This document shows positions 8,711-17,726 of a stretch of 64,000 bases of DNA, piece after piece. The DNA comes from Aequorivita xiaoshiensis (GTDB lineage Bacteria; Bacteroidota; Bacteroidia; Flavobacteriales; Flavobacteriaceae): the NCBI RefSeq assembly GCF_022008395.1, contig NZ_JAIRBB010000004.1, positions 62,001 to 126,000 of the forward strand. Reading direction: 5' to 3'. A model generated the notes under the pieces. That model saw only the letters and a program-made list of their open reading frames with translations. It was not told the DNA's origin and ran no database searches. Numbering within the stretch: the first letter of the stretch is position 1; each line of letters starts with the position of its first letter. A program made the position numbers and the translations under genes.

Positions 8711-9769
8711 ATGAAAATAATTAAGTATTTACTTTTTCTTATTCTCCTGATAGTAATTGGCGGTGCCATTTATTTTGGAACACAGGACGGCTCTTACGAC
8801 ATTAAAGATTCAATGGTTATTAAGGCTCCTCCAGAAGTGGTATTTAATAAAGTAAATGATTATAGAAATTGGGAAACTTGGGGACCTTGGAAAAAAGAAG
8901 ATCCTACAATTAGGTTTACTTACGCCGAAAAAACTGCAGGCGAAGGTGCTTCCTATTCTTGGGATGGTGAAATGAATGGTTCAATGACAACTACCAAGGT
9001 AATCCCTAATAAAGAGATCGAACAAGATTTAACGTTAGAAACTCCAGGAGGAACGCGTCACCCTAAAGTATTTTGGAGTTTTGAAGAAGTTCCTGAAGGA
9101 ACCAAAATAACTTGGAAAATGAAAGGAGAACACACCCTACTTGATAAGTTCTTTTTCTCGATAAGTGGAACCGATTTTAAAGCTCAAGTTCACGAAATGA
9201 ATATTACTGGTTTGGAAGGAATTGCCAAAGAAGTAGTTGAGGATATGAAGAAATATTCAATAAATGTAGATGGACTTACGCAATACGGTGGTGGATATTA
9301 TATGTACACAACTTCCGTAGCTAGAATGCAAGAATTAGGTGATAAAATGGAACCTATGATGACACAAGTATTAGACTTTGTTTCTAATAATAATTTAAAT
9401 ATGTCGGGGAAACCTTTTACCTTATACAATCAAGTTGACGAGGCAAACAATACTGTTATTTTCTCAACAGGTGTTCCAGTAAGAGAAAAAGTAATTACCC
9501 CTGAAGGTAGCCCCGTAGTTTGTGGATTTATGGAGCCTATTTCTGCAGTTAAGATTTCTCTAAAAGGAAACTATAACCACTTGCCAGAAGCATATACCGA
9601 AGGTAATGAATATATTAAAAAGAATGGTTTAGAAATAGACCCTGAGGGTAAAAAATTTGAAGTATATATTACAGATCCAAATGAAACTGCGAACCCTGCT
9701 AATTGGGTAACAGAAATTTACATACCAATCATAACGACCCCAAAACCTGATTTAGAAGAAGGTATATAA
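8711..9769 (+). CDS. Membrane-anchored SRPBCC and GyrI-like ligand-binding protein
   Basis: A 352-residue protein with one N-terminal membrane helix (about 5-23). A SRPBCC/START-like domain (about 30-178, IKAPPEVVFNKVNDYRNWETWGPW) is followed by a GyrI/AraC-effector-binding-like domain (about 188-350). Both folds bind small hydrophobic or aromatic ligands, so the protein may sense or carry a small molecule outside the inner membrane. No DNA-binding domain is present. crcB starts one base after its stop, so the two genes are in one transcript. Confidence 0.8.
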   Translation: MKIIKYLLFLILLIVIGGAIYFGTQDGSYDIKDSMVIKAPPEVVFNKVNDYRNWETWGPWKKEDPTIRFTYAEKTAGEGASYSWDGEMNGSMTTTKVIPNKEIEQDLTLETPGGTRHPKVFWSFEEVPEGTKITWKMKGEHTLLDKFFFSISGTDFKAQVHEMNITGLEGIAKEVVEDMKKYSINVDGLTQYGGGYYMYTTSVARMQELGDKMEPMMTQVLDFVSNNNLNMSGKPFTLYNQVDEANNTVIFSTGVPVREKVITPEGSPVVCGFMEPISAVKISLKGNYNHLPEAYTEGNEYIKKNGLEIDPEGKKFEVYITDPNETANPANWVTEIYIPIITTPKPDLEEGI

Positions 9770-9770
9770 A

Positions 9771-10142
9771 ATGAAGCAACTCGTTTTAGTTTTTATTGGT
9801 GGGGGTTTAGGAAGTACAATGCGCTATGGACTTTCTAAGCTTCTAAACAATACTGCAACAGGAATACCTTACGGTACGTTTGCTGCCAATATTCTTGGAA
9901 GTTTATTAATTGGAATAATACTAGGACTCGCTTTAAAAAACCAAACCCTTTCTCAGAATACAGTTTTATTTCTAGCTACTGGATTTTGTGGTGGATTTAC
10001 AACATTTTCAACCTTTGCTTATGAGAATCACTTATTCTTAAAAAGCGGGGATTTTATGTTATTCGCTTTATATACTATCGCTAGTTTTATAGTTGCACTT
10101 GCAATGGTTTTTATCGGTTTGTGGACCGTGAAGTTTTTTTAA
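9771..10142 (+). CDS. crcB: Fluoride efflux channel CrcB/Fluc
   Basis: A 123-residue, four-helix membrane protein of the Fluc family, which works as a dual-topology dimer to export fluoride. Family motifs are GGGLGSTMRYGLS, GTFAANILGSLLIG (the pore Asn region) and TGFCGGFTTFSTF (the conserved Gly-Phe-Thr-Thr-Phe-Ser-Thr stretch). It is read with the upstream SRPBCC/GyrI gene (1-base gap). I found no fluoride (crcB-motif) riboswitch ahead of the operon. Its TAA shares the bases TTAA with the stop of the convergent DUF1684 gene. Confidence 0.95.
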   Translation: MKQLVLVFIGGGLGSTMRYGLSKLLNNTATGIPYGTFAANILGSLLIGIILGLALKNQTLSQNTVLFLATGFCGGFTTFSTFAYENHLFLKSGDFMLFALYTIASFIVALAMVFIGLWTVKFF

Positions 10143-10744
10143 TATTTTTTAAAATTTTTAACCCCAGCTTCAATTCGAATTAATAAATCGTTTTCTTTAG
10201 GAGGTATAGGGCAAGAATATTTTGGGTTATATGCACAATAAGGATTATAGGCTTTATTAAAGTCGATAATAATAGTATCTCCTTCAGGAATTCGCTGATC
10301 CAAATACCTTCCCCCACCATAGGAGCCGTCTCCGCTTGTTAAATCGGTAAACGGCAAAAATAGATAATCCTCGTATCCAGGTTCATTATAGGGTTGTGTG
10401 TTTTTAAAAAGACTTAAAACAAACTCCTTTCCATCTATACTAAAATGGGCTTCTCCATATTTTACATATTCTGGAGTTCTAGCTGTAGTGGTTGGCATTA
10501 AAAATGGCTTTTCATCTGGAGTACGCACAAATCTAGCGTTCACAATATATTTCTCATCTATTGGATAAAAATCTAACGCTTTAAAAGTTCGAAAATCTTC
10601 GGGAGTGAGAATTGTTGTTTCAGGATTAGCGAATTCACTATTTAGTTTAACCTGTGCCTTTAGACTTTCTAAGCGTAAGGCTTCACTCTGAGCAAAACCT
10701 AAGGTAGTGATTAGTAAAAATGAAAAGAGAAATAAATTCTTCAT
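10139..10744 (-). CDS. DUF1684 domain protein, secreted
   Basis: A 201-residue protein with a signal peptide (about 1-18, ending LGFAQ), followed by a DUF1684 domain. Diagnostic segments are FYPIDEKYIVNARFVRTPDEKPF, cut here to its core YPIDEKYIVNARF; YGEAHFSIDGKEFVL; YLFLPFTDLTSGDGSYGGGRYLD; and IDFNKAYNPYCAYNPKYSCP near the C-terminus. The last blocks are the most conserved part of the family and hold two cysteines. No activity is known to me. It overlaps the end of crcB by 4 bases. Confidence 0.85.
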   Translation of the reverse strand: MKNLFLFSFLLITTLGFAQSEALRLESLKAQVKLNSEFANPETTILTPEDFRTFKALDFYPIDEKYIVNARFVRTPDEKPFLMPTTTARTPEYVKYGEAHFSIDGKEFVLSLFKNTQPYNEPGYEDYLFLPFTDLTSGDGSYGGGRYLDQRIPEGDTIIIDFNKAYNPYCAYNPKYSCPIPPKENDLLIRIEAGVKNFKKY

Positions 10745-10907
10745 AAAAAGTTTTTAGTAAAATTAGAAAAGAATTTTAAAATTCGTAATTTTTTATCGAT
10801 AAGACAAAAATTTATAAAACATCTAAAATTCTCATCAGTTTATTTCACTTTTACCGCAAATTTTACACAGAATTTCTTTAATTTGAACACTACTCACCTA
10901 CACAAAA

Positions 10908-11012
10908 ATGAAGAAAATCGCTATTAGCCAAATGAAAAAAAGCTATAGATTGGGAATAGGAATACAACAAAAATATAGCTCCACCTTAAGCTTAAATTAT
11001 TCATATAAATAA
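10908..11012 (+). CDS. Possible 34-residue small protein
   Basis: An ATG-started frame encodes a short basic peptide (MKKIAISQMKKSYRLGIGI..., ending SLNYSYK) inside a 290-base region with no other gene. There is no family match I know of and no good ribosome site. The frame could be chance. I list it because the start context and Lys-rich N-terminus look gene-like. The rest of 10745-11034 shows nothing else I can name. Confidence 0.2.
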   Translation: MKKIAISQMKKSYRLGIGIQQKYSSTLSLNYSYK

Positions 11013-11034
11013 AAAGGTAGACGAAATTCCGGCT

Positions 11035-11232
11035 TTAAGATTGTGATTCCTTTTTAAGCCTTTTATTTTTTCGACTAACAATTACCGCATCTAAACAAGA
11101 AATCATCAAAGCAATTCCCGCAAACAAACAAATAATTCGAACCAACTTATCACCAGGAAACTCTAATCCTGTAAAACCCAATAATGCTGTAACAATAGTT
11201 ATAATCAAAAAATGAATCGTATAGTTTTTCAT
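11035..11232 (-). CDS. Small two-helix membrane protein
   Basis: A 65-residue protein with two hydrophobic segments (about 5-22 and 31-52) and a basic C-terminus (VSRKNKRLKKESQS) that should face the cytoplasm. Hypothetical; I do not recognise the family. It lies alone between the DUF1684 gene and the Lrp regulator, both on the same strand. Confidence 0.6.
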   Translation of the reverse strand: MKNYTIHFLIITIVTALLGFTGLEFPGDKLVRIICLFAGIALMISCLDAVIVSRKNKRLKKESQS

Positions 11233-11326
11233 GGTATATGTTTTAATTAGAGAATCAAAAATACTTCATACATAGCTCCACAAGTCTTAACAAGATTCTA
11301 ATTATAACAATTTTAACATCAGCTAG

Positions 11327-11770
11327 CTACTTCACAGGTTTTAGTGCATTGTTTTTTACAACATGTGAAAGTACTATCTGAGTTTTAGTTTCACCATAAA
11401 AAATAAGTTGGTCTATAAAAGACTCTAAGTGTTTTTGATTTTTTAAAACAACTTCCATTACAATATTTTCATTTCCTGTAATCCGATAGCAGTTTATAAC
11501 CTCATCGTATGTTTTTACTATTTCAAGAAAAGGTTTCAATTTACCCATAAAAGCGCGAAGAGTGATAATGGCTTTAAATTGATACCCAGCTTCCATAGGA
11601 GAAACATCTGTAAAATAACCAGTTATAATATTAGAGTCTTCCATTTTTTTAATACGTTCAGAAACTGCAGGAGAACTAATACCTACCTCCCTCCCGATTT
11701 CGGTGTTTGGCTGACGTGCATTTCTTTGAAGACACTTCAGTATTTTCCAGTTTAATGAATCTATACTCAT
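11327..11770 (-). CDS. Lrp/AsnC family transcriptional regulator
   Basis: A 147-residue regulator with an N-terminal winged helix-turn-helix (LNWKILKCLQRNARQPNTEI, recognition helix SSPAVSERIKKME) and a C-terminal RAM ligand-binding/oligomerisation domain (about 65-140). The family responds to amino acids or similar metabolites as octameric discs. A full promoter is present 38-65 bases upstream. The divergent partner is the first of two related helical genes. Control of that neighbour is possible but not shown. Confidence 0.92.
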   Translation of the reverse strand: MSIDSLNWKILKCLQRNARQPNTEIGREVGISSPAVSERIKKMEDSNIITGYFTDVSPMEAGYQFKAIITLRAFMGKLKPFLEIVKTYDEVINCYRITGNENIVMEVVLKNQKHLESFIDQLIFYGETKTQIVLSHVVKNNALKPVK

Positions 11771-11807
11771 ATTAAAGTTTTAATCAATTTTTACTTAATA
11801 TTTAAAG

Positions 11808-11835
11808 CAAATATACATTTTTACTTTAATATCAA
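11808..11835 (-). promoter_or_regulatory. Promoter of the Lrp-family gene
   Basis: On the minus strand: TTG (11835-11833), 17-base spacer, TATATTTG (11815-11808). It matches the flavobacterial consensus at every fixed position. Confidence 0.65.
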
Positions 11836-11859
11836 TTATGAATTAAAATTTCTTGTCGC

Positions 11860-11867
11860 TAAATTTG
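11860..11867 (+). promoter_or_regulatory. -7 promoter box of the first helical-protein gene
   Basis: TAAATTTG, a perfect TAnnTTTG, 20 bases before the ATG at 11888. No TTG at the right distance. Confidence 0.45.
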
Positions 11868-11887
11868 ATACACTTTAAAATTATAAA

Positions 11888-12283
11888 ATGTCAGCTCATA
11901 CTTACGGAAATAATAAACATTCAGCGATGTACCTAAAAGCAATGGAAATTTTTTCATTAGCTCGTAACATCTCTACATACCTAAGTTATGATTTAGCAGG
12001 AATTCAGAAAAACGGAAAAGAAGATCCTAATATTTATTTCAGTGGCGATATTGTTCAACAATCAGTATCACTTGGACCTAAAATTTTAAAAGCAGAAAGT
12101 CAACCTTTATCTGAAGAAAAACACAAGCATGCAGCTTCTGTGATTCACTTATCTAATTTGTTATACAAAAACTGCGAACGCTTAGAGAATGTTAATAGCA
12201 ATGGTAAGGATTTTCTACCGTTATTAAGAAAAGAAATCAAGAAGTTTCGCAAACTTCAACATACCTGGCAATTAACTCTTTAA
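11888..12283 (+). CDS. Hypothetical helical protein, paralogue of the next gene
   Basis: A 131-residue all-helical protein with no signal peptide. It aligns along its length with the protein of 12363-12968: YLKAMEIFSLARNI with YIKAEEISNLVYHL, GPKILKAES with PTKIMGAES, and FLPLLRKEIKKFRKLQHTW with YLDLLRKEVENFRVLFAEW. The amphipathic helices recall four-helix-bundle proteins of the 23S-insertion type, but that link is inferred. Function unknown. It is in tandem with its paralogue, each with its own -7 box. Confidence 0.7.
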   Translation: MSAHTYGNNKHSAMYLKAMEIFSLARNISTYLSYDLAGIQKNGKEDPNIYFSGDIVQQSVSLGPKILKAESQPLSEEKHKHAASVIHLSNLLYKNCERLENVNSNGKDFLPLLRKEIKKFRKLQHTWQLTL

Positions 12284-12328
12284 CATTTAGAGCACCACTT
12301 TTCATTTTCTATATCAGAAACCTATCGT

Positions 12329-12336
12329 TACCTTTG
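12329..12336 (+). promoter_or_regulatory. -7 promoter box of the second helical-protein gene
   Basis: TACCTTTG, a perfect TAnnTTTG, 26 bases before the ATG at 12363. Confidence 0.45.
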
Positions 12337-12362
12337 TAAAAGGAATATACTAATGCCTTTTT

Positions 12363-12968
12363 ATGTTTGAAGACGACGATTTTGATTCTATGGAGCACCA
12401 CAACCACGTGAGGCAAATGCCTATTTATATAAAAGCCGAGGAAATTTCAAACCTTGTCTATCACCTTGTAAAATCTGTAGAAAACACCGATATAAATTAT
12501 AAACGCAAAGGCGAAAAGAAATTAATGGAGTATAATTTGAGTTATATGATGGAAAACTCACTTATTATTCCAACCAAAATTATGGGTGCAGAAAGCGTTG
12601 ATGCTTACGACCTTAAAATGGAAAATGCCACCATAATTCGTAAATCAGCTCGCGAAATTATCAACGACCTTCAAGGAATTGAAATGTTAGGCTTTGATGA
12701 AATTGAATACCTTGATTTACTTCGAAAAGAAGTTGAAAACTTCCGTGTTCTTTTTGCTGAATGGGTGAAGACCTTTGATCCTTGGGATTACACTATAGAT
12801 CGTTGGGGGCTATTTAATCCGCCAGGTATAAATTACGACGACCACAGTCCTGAAGATGACATCCCTTTTGATTCAGAAAATATTTTTGAAGATTTTTTTG
12901 ATGATTATGAAGACGAAGATTGGGAAGATCTAGAAGATGAAGATAGTGAAACTGAGGAAGAACAATAA
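12363..12968 (+). CDS. Hypothetical helical protein with acidic tail
   Basis: A 201-residue protein. Residues about 15-140 form a helical bundle related to the preceding gene's product. The last 50 residues are extremely acidic and aromatic (FEDFFDDYEDEDWEDLEDED and similar), which looks like a disordered tail. No signal peptide, so cytoplasmic. The paralogue lacks the tail, so the tail was gained or lost after duplication. Function unknown. A long palindromic terminator follows and is shared with the convergent mutase gene. Confidence 0.7.
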   Translation: MFEDDDFDSMEHHNHVRQMPIYIKAEEISNLVYHLVKSVENTDINYKRKGEKKLMEYNLSYMMENSLIIPTKIMGAESVDAYDLKMENATIIRKSAREIINDLQGIEMLGFDEIEYLDLLRKEVENFRVLFAEWVKTFDPWDYTIDRWGLFNPPGINYDDHSPEDDIPFDSENIFEDFFDDYEDEDWEDLEDEDSETEEEQ

Positions 12969-12990
12969 CAACAATTTTTAATTTTAAAAT

Positions 12991-13028
12991 ATAAACCCCG
13001 ACAATCTAATTAGAATGTCGGGGTTTAT
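12991..13028. terminator. Bidirectional terminator
   Basis: Long inverted repeat: ATAAACCCCGACA pairs with TGTCGGGGTTTAT, and the interior TCTAATTAGA is itself palindromic. It lies between convergent genes. Confidence 0.85.
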
Positions 13029-13046
13029 TATTATTAATTATTATTT

Positions 13047-16000
13047 CTACATATTACGTCTATACTGCCCACCTACTTTAAATAAGGCTTCGGTAATTTG
13101 CCCTAACGAACAAACCTTTGTTGCTTCCATAAGTTCTTCAAATATGTTTTTATTGTGAATTGCTGCAGTCTGCACTTTTTCAATTGCATCCGTTGCTTTT
13201 CCATCATACATTTTATGAAGACTTTGAAGTGTTTTAATTTGAACTTGCTTCTCTTCCTCAGTTGCGCGAATTACTTCAGCAGGAAGAACGGTTGGCGAAC
13301 CTTTACTACTTAAAAAAGTATTTACTCCAATAATCGGGAATTCACCATTGTGCTTTAAAGTTTCATAATACAAACTCTCTTCTTGAATTTTGCTGCGTTG
13401 GTACATAGTTTCCATTGCACCAAGAACTCCTCCACGCTCAGTGATACTATCAAATTCTTTTAATACTGCTTCTTCTACTAAATCGGTTAACTCTTCAATA
13501 ATGAAAGATCCTTGAATTGGGTTTTCATTTTTAGCAAGCCCTAATTCCTTATTGATAATTAACTGAATTGCCATTGCACGACGTACACTTTCTTCTGTAG
13601 GTGTTGTTATAGCCTCATCGTAAGCATTTGTATGCAGTGAATTACAATTATCGTAAATAGCGTAAAGCGCTTGTAATGTAGTACGAATATCATTAAAGTC
13701 TATTTCCTGCGCGTGTAATGAACGTCCAGAAGTTTGAATGTGATACTTCAGCATTTGAGCTCTTGGGTTTGCACCATACTTCTCTTTTAATGCTTTTGCC
13801 CAAATCTTTCTAGCTACTCGACCAATAACTGCATATTCAGGGTCGATACCATTACTAAAGAAAAATGAAAGGTTTGGACCAAACTCGTTGATGTCCATTC
13901 CACGGCTCAAGTAATATTCTACATAAGTAAAACCATTTGCTAGAGTAAATGCCAACTGAGTAATTGGGTTAGCTCCTGCTTCGGCAATGTGGTAACCACT
14001 AATAGAAACAGAATAGAAGTTTCTTACTTTCTTTTCGATAAAATACTCCTGAACATCCCCCATCAATCTAAGTGCAAATTCGGTAGAGAATATACAAGTA
14101 TTTTGCGCTTGATCTTCTTTTAAAATATCTGCTTGAACGGTACCGCGAACCTGTTGTAATGTTTCGTATTTAATTTTGTTGTAAACATCAGCATTTAATA
14201 CTTGATCTCCCGTTACACCGAGTAGCATCAATCCTAAACCGTTATTTCCTTCTGGTAACTCTCCATGGTATTTAGGACGTTCAATACCTTTATCCTTGTA
14301 AAATTTATTGATTTTCTTTTCAACATCTGCCTCGAGACCATTTTCAACAATGTACTTCTCACAATTCTGATCAATAGCTGCATTCATGAAGAACCCTAAA
14401 AGCATAGGCGCAGGACCATTAATCGTCATACTCACAGATGTCATTGCGTGACTTAAATCAAAACCAGAGTAAAGTTTCTTGGCGTCGTCTAAACAGCAAA
14501 TAGAAACTCCCGCGTTACCGATTTTTCCATAAATATCCGGTCTTAAATCAGGGTCATTACCATATAAGGTAACACTATCAAAAGCAGTAGAAAGCCTTTT
14601 TGCAGGCAATCCCATACTTACGTAGTGAAAACGTCTATTTGTACGCTCTGGTCCACCCTCACCTGCGAACATTCTTGCAGGATCCTCACCAGTTCTTTTA
14701 AAAGGATATAAACCAGAAGTATAAGGGAATTCTCCAGGAACATTTTCTTGAAGCACCCATCTTAAAATATCGCCCCAAGCTTGATATTTTGGCAAAGCAA
14801 CTTTTGGGATTTGTGAATGTGAAAGCGATTCGGTATGTGTTTCAATCTTAATTTCTTTGTCGCGAACTTTAAAACTATAGATTGGATTTTTATATTTATT
14901 TACTTTTTCATTCCAACCGGTGATTACTTCCCAGTTGTAGGGGTCTAGATTCAACTTTTCACGATCAAATTCAGCAAGTAATAATTTTAATAGATCTTTA
15001 TTGGCTTCCGAATCGTCAATAAATTCAGAAACTATCCCAGCTTTATCCAATTCTGGTGTTTTTCCAGAAATCGATTCTATAGCTTTGTAGATTCCATAAA
15101 GTTTTTGGGCAACTTCAGATTGCTCTGAAGCATTTTTGTCGTAAGCTCTGTTGTTTTCAGCAATTTCAGATAAGTATCGCGTTCTTGATGGTGGGATCAC
15201 AAAAATCTTCTCATCCATTTCTTCTGGAACTTGAAAATCACTTTTAAGATCTCCCTCAGTTTTTTCTGAAATAGTTTCCATTATTGCTTTATACAGCGTG
15301 TTCATTCCAGGATCGTTAAACTGGGACGCTATTGTTCCATAAACAGGGAGCTCGTCTTGTGGAGTTTCCCATAGGTGATGGTTACGTACATATTGTTTTT
15401 TAACATCGCGTATTGCATCTAAAGAACCGCGCTTGTCAAACTTGTTAATTGCTACTAAGTCGGCAAAATCTAACATATCAATTTTCTCAAGCTGAGTTGC
15501 CGCCCCAAATTCAGGTGTCATAACATATAATGAAACATCACTGTGTTCTAATATTTCGGTGTCGCTCTGCCCAATACCTGAAGTTTCTAGTATGATTAAA
15601 TCGAAGTTAGCAGCTTTTAAAACCTGAATAGCTTCAGCTACGTATTTAGACAAGGCAAGATTACTTTGTCTTGTAGCCAAACTACGCATATATACTTTTG
15701 GAGAGTTAATAGCGTTCATACGAATTCGGTCTCCTAATAAAGCCCCACCCGTTTTTCTCTTTGATGGATCTACAGAAACAATCCCAATAGTTTTTTCAGG
15801 GAAATCAATTAGAAATCTTCTTACTAATTCATCAACTAATGAAGATTTACCCGCTCCTCCTGTTCCGGTAATACCTAGTACAGGAGTTGTATTTTTTTCG
15901 TTTATTTCGTGAATTTTATCCAACGCATCTTTTGCGATTTCTGGGAAGTTTTCAGCAGCAGAAATTAAGCGAGCAATAGAACCGATTTCCTTATTTGGAA

Positions 16001-16472
16001 GATTCTCTAGTTCATTATTAAGTTTATCACCAATAGCAAAGTCTGATTGTTTAACTAAATCGTTAATCATTCCCTGCAACCCCATTTCTCTACCATCATC
16101 AGGCGCATAAATACGAGTGATACCGTAATCCATCAATTCTTTTATCTCTGATGGAAGAATAACACCACCACCACCACCAAATATCTTAATATGACTAGCC
16201 CCTTTTTCCTTTAGAAGGTCGTACATATATTTAAAGTATTCGTTGTGCCCTCCCTGGTAGGAAGTCATAGCTATAGCATTCGCATCTTCTTGGATTGCCG
16301 TATTTACCACTTCTTCTACACTGCGGTCGTGACCTAAGTGTATAACCTCAACACCAGTGGACTGAATAATTCGTCTCATTATATTAATAGCGGCATCATG
16401 TCCATCAAAAAGAGATGCTGCAGTTACAATACGTACTTTATGTTTAGGGGTATATGGCTTAATGTTTTGCAT
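13047..16472 (-). CDS. icmF: Fused adenosylcobalamin-dependent acyl-CoA mutase (IcmF type)
   Basis: A 1141-residue protein combining three parts. The N-terminal B12-binding domain (about 12-140) has the DGHDAA motif, with H25 as lower cobalt ligand, and a GGGGG loop. A MeaI-type GTPase chaperone (about 160-400) has Walker A GTGGAGKS at 203-210. The C-terminal part is the mutase TIM barrel ([18 protein letters not shown] onward). This order defines IcmF, which isomerises isobutyryl-CoA and n-butyryl-CoA. Methylmalonyl-CoA mutase lacks the internal GTPase. Substrate choice is inferred from domain order. A start 30 bases further upstream is open; [20 protein letters not shown] is preferred because it begins at the family's usual N-terminus. 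Confidence 0.93.
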   Translation of the reverse strand: MQNIKPYTPKHKVRIVTAASLFDGHDAAINIMRRIIQSTGVEVIHLGHDRSVEEVVNTAIQEDANAIAMTSYQGGHNEYFKYMYDLLKEKGASHIKIFGGGGGVILPSEIKELMDYGITRIYAPDDGREMGLQGMINDLVKQSDFAIGDKLNNELENLPNKEIGSIARLISAAENFPEIAKDALDKIHEINEKNTTPVLGITGTGGAGKSSLVDELVRRFLIDFPEKTIGIVSVDPSKRKTGGALLGDRIRMNAINSPKVYMRSLATRQSNLALSKYVAEAIQVLKAANFDLIILETSGIGQSDTEILEHSDVSLYVMTPEFGAATQLEKIDMLDFADLVAINKFDKRGSLDAIRDVKKQYVRNHHLWETPQDELPVYGTIASQFNDPGMNTLYKAIMETISEKTEGDLKSDFQVPEEMDEKIFVIPPSRTRYLSEIAENNRAYDKNASEQSEVAQKLYGIYKAIESISGKTPELDKAGIVSEFIDDSEANKDLLKLLLAEFDREKLNLDPYNWEVITGWNEKVNKYKNPIYSFKVRDKEIKIETHTESLSHSQIPKVALPKYQAWGDILRWVLQENVPGEFPYTSGLYPFKRTGEDPARMFAGEGGPERTNRRFHYVSMGLPAKRLSTAFDSVTLYGNDPDLRPDIYGKIGNAGVSICCLDDAKKLYSGFDLSHAMTSVSMTINGPAPMLLGFFMNAAIDQNCEKYIVENGLEADVEKKINKFYKDKGIERPKYHGELPEGNNGLGLMLLGVTGDQVLNADVYNKIKYETLQQVRGTVQADILKEDQAQNTCIFSTEFALRLMGDVQEYFIEKKVRNFYSVSISGYHIAEAGANPITQLAFTLANGFTYVEYYLSRGMDINEFGPNLSFFFSNGIDPEYAVIGRVARKIWAKALKEKYGANPRAQMLKYHIQTSGRSLHAQEIDFNDIRTTLQALYAIYDNCNSLHTNAYDEAITTPTEESVRRAMAIQLIINKELGLAKNENPIQGSFIIEELTDLVEEAVLKEFDSITERGGVLGAMETMYQRSKIQEESLYYETLKHNGEFPIIGVNTFLSSKGSPTVLPAEVIRATEEEKQVQIKTLQSLHKMYDGKATDAIEKVQTAAIHNKNIFEELMEATKVCSLGQITEALFKVGGQYRRNM

Positions 16473-16586
16473 AATAATTTCTACTTGTAAATTAATAGGC
16501 AAATTTAATTAAAACCATACGAACTAAACAGCTATATGTAATAATGATAATTTTAAAAAATATTATGACAATAAATCATTTTATCG

Positions 16587-16594
16587 TATCTTAG
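16587..16594 (+). promoter_or_regulatory. -7-like box of the first T9SS cargo gene
   Basis: TATCTTAG, preceded by ATCATTTTAT. The same block is repeated before the tandem paralogue at 17686. Distance to the ATG is 33 bases here and also 33 bases at the paralogue. Confidence 0.45.
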
Positions 16595-16627
16595 AGTATT
16601 AATTTTTTAATCTAAATATAAAATATT

Positions 16628-17563
16628 ATGAAAAAAATCTACTTATTAGCATTTACTTTAGGAGCATTTGCTTTTTCTACTCAAGCTCAAGTAGAATTAA
16701 CCGACGATTTCGAATCTTATACGGTGGGCGATGTGTCACCACAAGCAGATCATTGGCGTACTTGGTCTGGTAATAGTGGAGGTGCTGAAGATGCAGACGT
16801 AACAGACGATGAAGCCTTGTCTGGAATCAAATCATTACATATTGACGGATCTGGAATTACAGATATGATTCTATTAACTCCTACGGCCCCTATGTTTGGA
16901 ACATATACAATTCAATGGTACTCATATATTCCTGCTGGAGCTTCTGGTTATTTTAACATGCAGGCAGCATTGAGCGCAAGTGGTTCGGCATGGACACAAG
17001 CTCTTATGGGAGGAAACGTTTATTTTAATTGTAGTGGTTCAGAAGCTGGACAAGGAGGAGTAACTGGACAAACAGATTGCTCTACCTATGACCAAGTTTT
17101 TACTTTTCCAGAAGACCAATGGTTTAAAACAACCTGTGTTTATGATTTAGATAACCAGGTTTGGGACATGTTTATAGATGGACAACAAGTAATTTTCGCA
17201 CAAGTATTTGAATTTGGAGGTCAAGTATTTACAGAATTAGCTGGAATTGACTTCTATTCCGCCAGCCCAAACAACGATATGTATATAGATGATATAACTA
17301 TGGCTTCTGGAATTTTAAGTACAGAAAATTTTACTGAAGATAAATTCTCTGTATATCCTAACCCTGTAAAAGACATACTAAACATAGAATCTGCAGCTTC
17401 AGTAGATAAAATAACTGTTTATGATGTTTTAGGAAAAGTTGTGCTTCAAGAGAAGCCAGGAAAAATTTCTCCTACAGTTAATATGGGCAGCCTTTCTTCA
17501 GGAACATATATGGTTAAAGTAACTATCGGAAACAACTCAAAAATTGTAAAAATCGTAAAATAA
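16628..17563 (+). CDS. Secreted T9SS cargo protein, paralogue A
   Basis: A 311-residue protein with a signal peptide (about 1-20, ending STQAQ). The middle domain (about 22-225) looks like a concanavalin/laminin-G-type jelly roll (DDFESYTVGDVSPQADHWRTW, WFKTTCVYDLDNQVWDMFIDG, shortened here), which in secreted proteins often binds carbohydrate. The C-terminal T9SS type A sorting domain (about 232-311) has YPNPVKDILNIES, VYDVLGKVV and the terminal GTYMVKVTIGNNSKIVKIVK pattern. It is sent through the outer membrane by the gliding/PorSS system. The next gene is a tandem paralogue. Ligand unknown. Confidence 0.88.
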   Translation: MKKIYLLAFTLGAFAFSTQAQVELTDDFESYTVGDVSPQADHWRTWSGNSGGAEDADVTDDEALSGIKSLHIDGSGITDMILLTPTAPMFGTYTIQWYSYIPAGASGYFNMQAALSASGSAWTQALMGGNVYFNCSGSEAGQGGVTGQTDCSTYDQVFTFPEDQWFKTTCVYDLDNQVWDMFIDGQQVIFAQVFEFGGQVFTELAGIDFYSASPNNDMYIDDITMASGILSTENFTEDKFSVYPNPVKDILNIESAASVDKITVYDVLGKVVLQEKPGKISPTVNMGSLSSGTYMVKVTIGNNSKIVKIVK

Positions 17564-17590
17564 AAAAGAGTTTTAAATGTTTAATTTTAA

Positions 17591-17620
17591 AAAGGTCCTT
17601 AAGTTTTAAGGGCTTTTTTA
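17591..17620 (+). terminator. Terminator after T9SS cargo A
   Basis: Imperfect hairpin AAGgtCCTTAA / TTAAGGgCTT followed by six T residues. Confidence 0.6.
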
Positions 17621-17685
17621 TTTCATAAAACTTATTTTTTTTCAATAAAAACATCAAAACATCCTTTTTTTAAATCATTTTATTA

Positions 17686-17693
17686 TATCTTAG
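17686..17693 (+). promoter_or_regulatory. -7-like box of the second T9SS cargo gene
   Basis: TATCTTAG with the same upstream ATCATTTTAT block as at 16587, indicating that promoter and gene were duplicated together. Confidence 0.45.
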
Positions 17694-17726
17694 ACCCTCA
17701 TAAAATCAAACAAACTATAAAATATT

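Noticed and set aside
16473-16502. Ten extra N-terminal residues for the fused mutase
   Set aside because: The IcmF family begins at [10 protein letters not shown]-like sequence; the extra residues look like leader.
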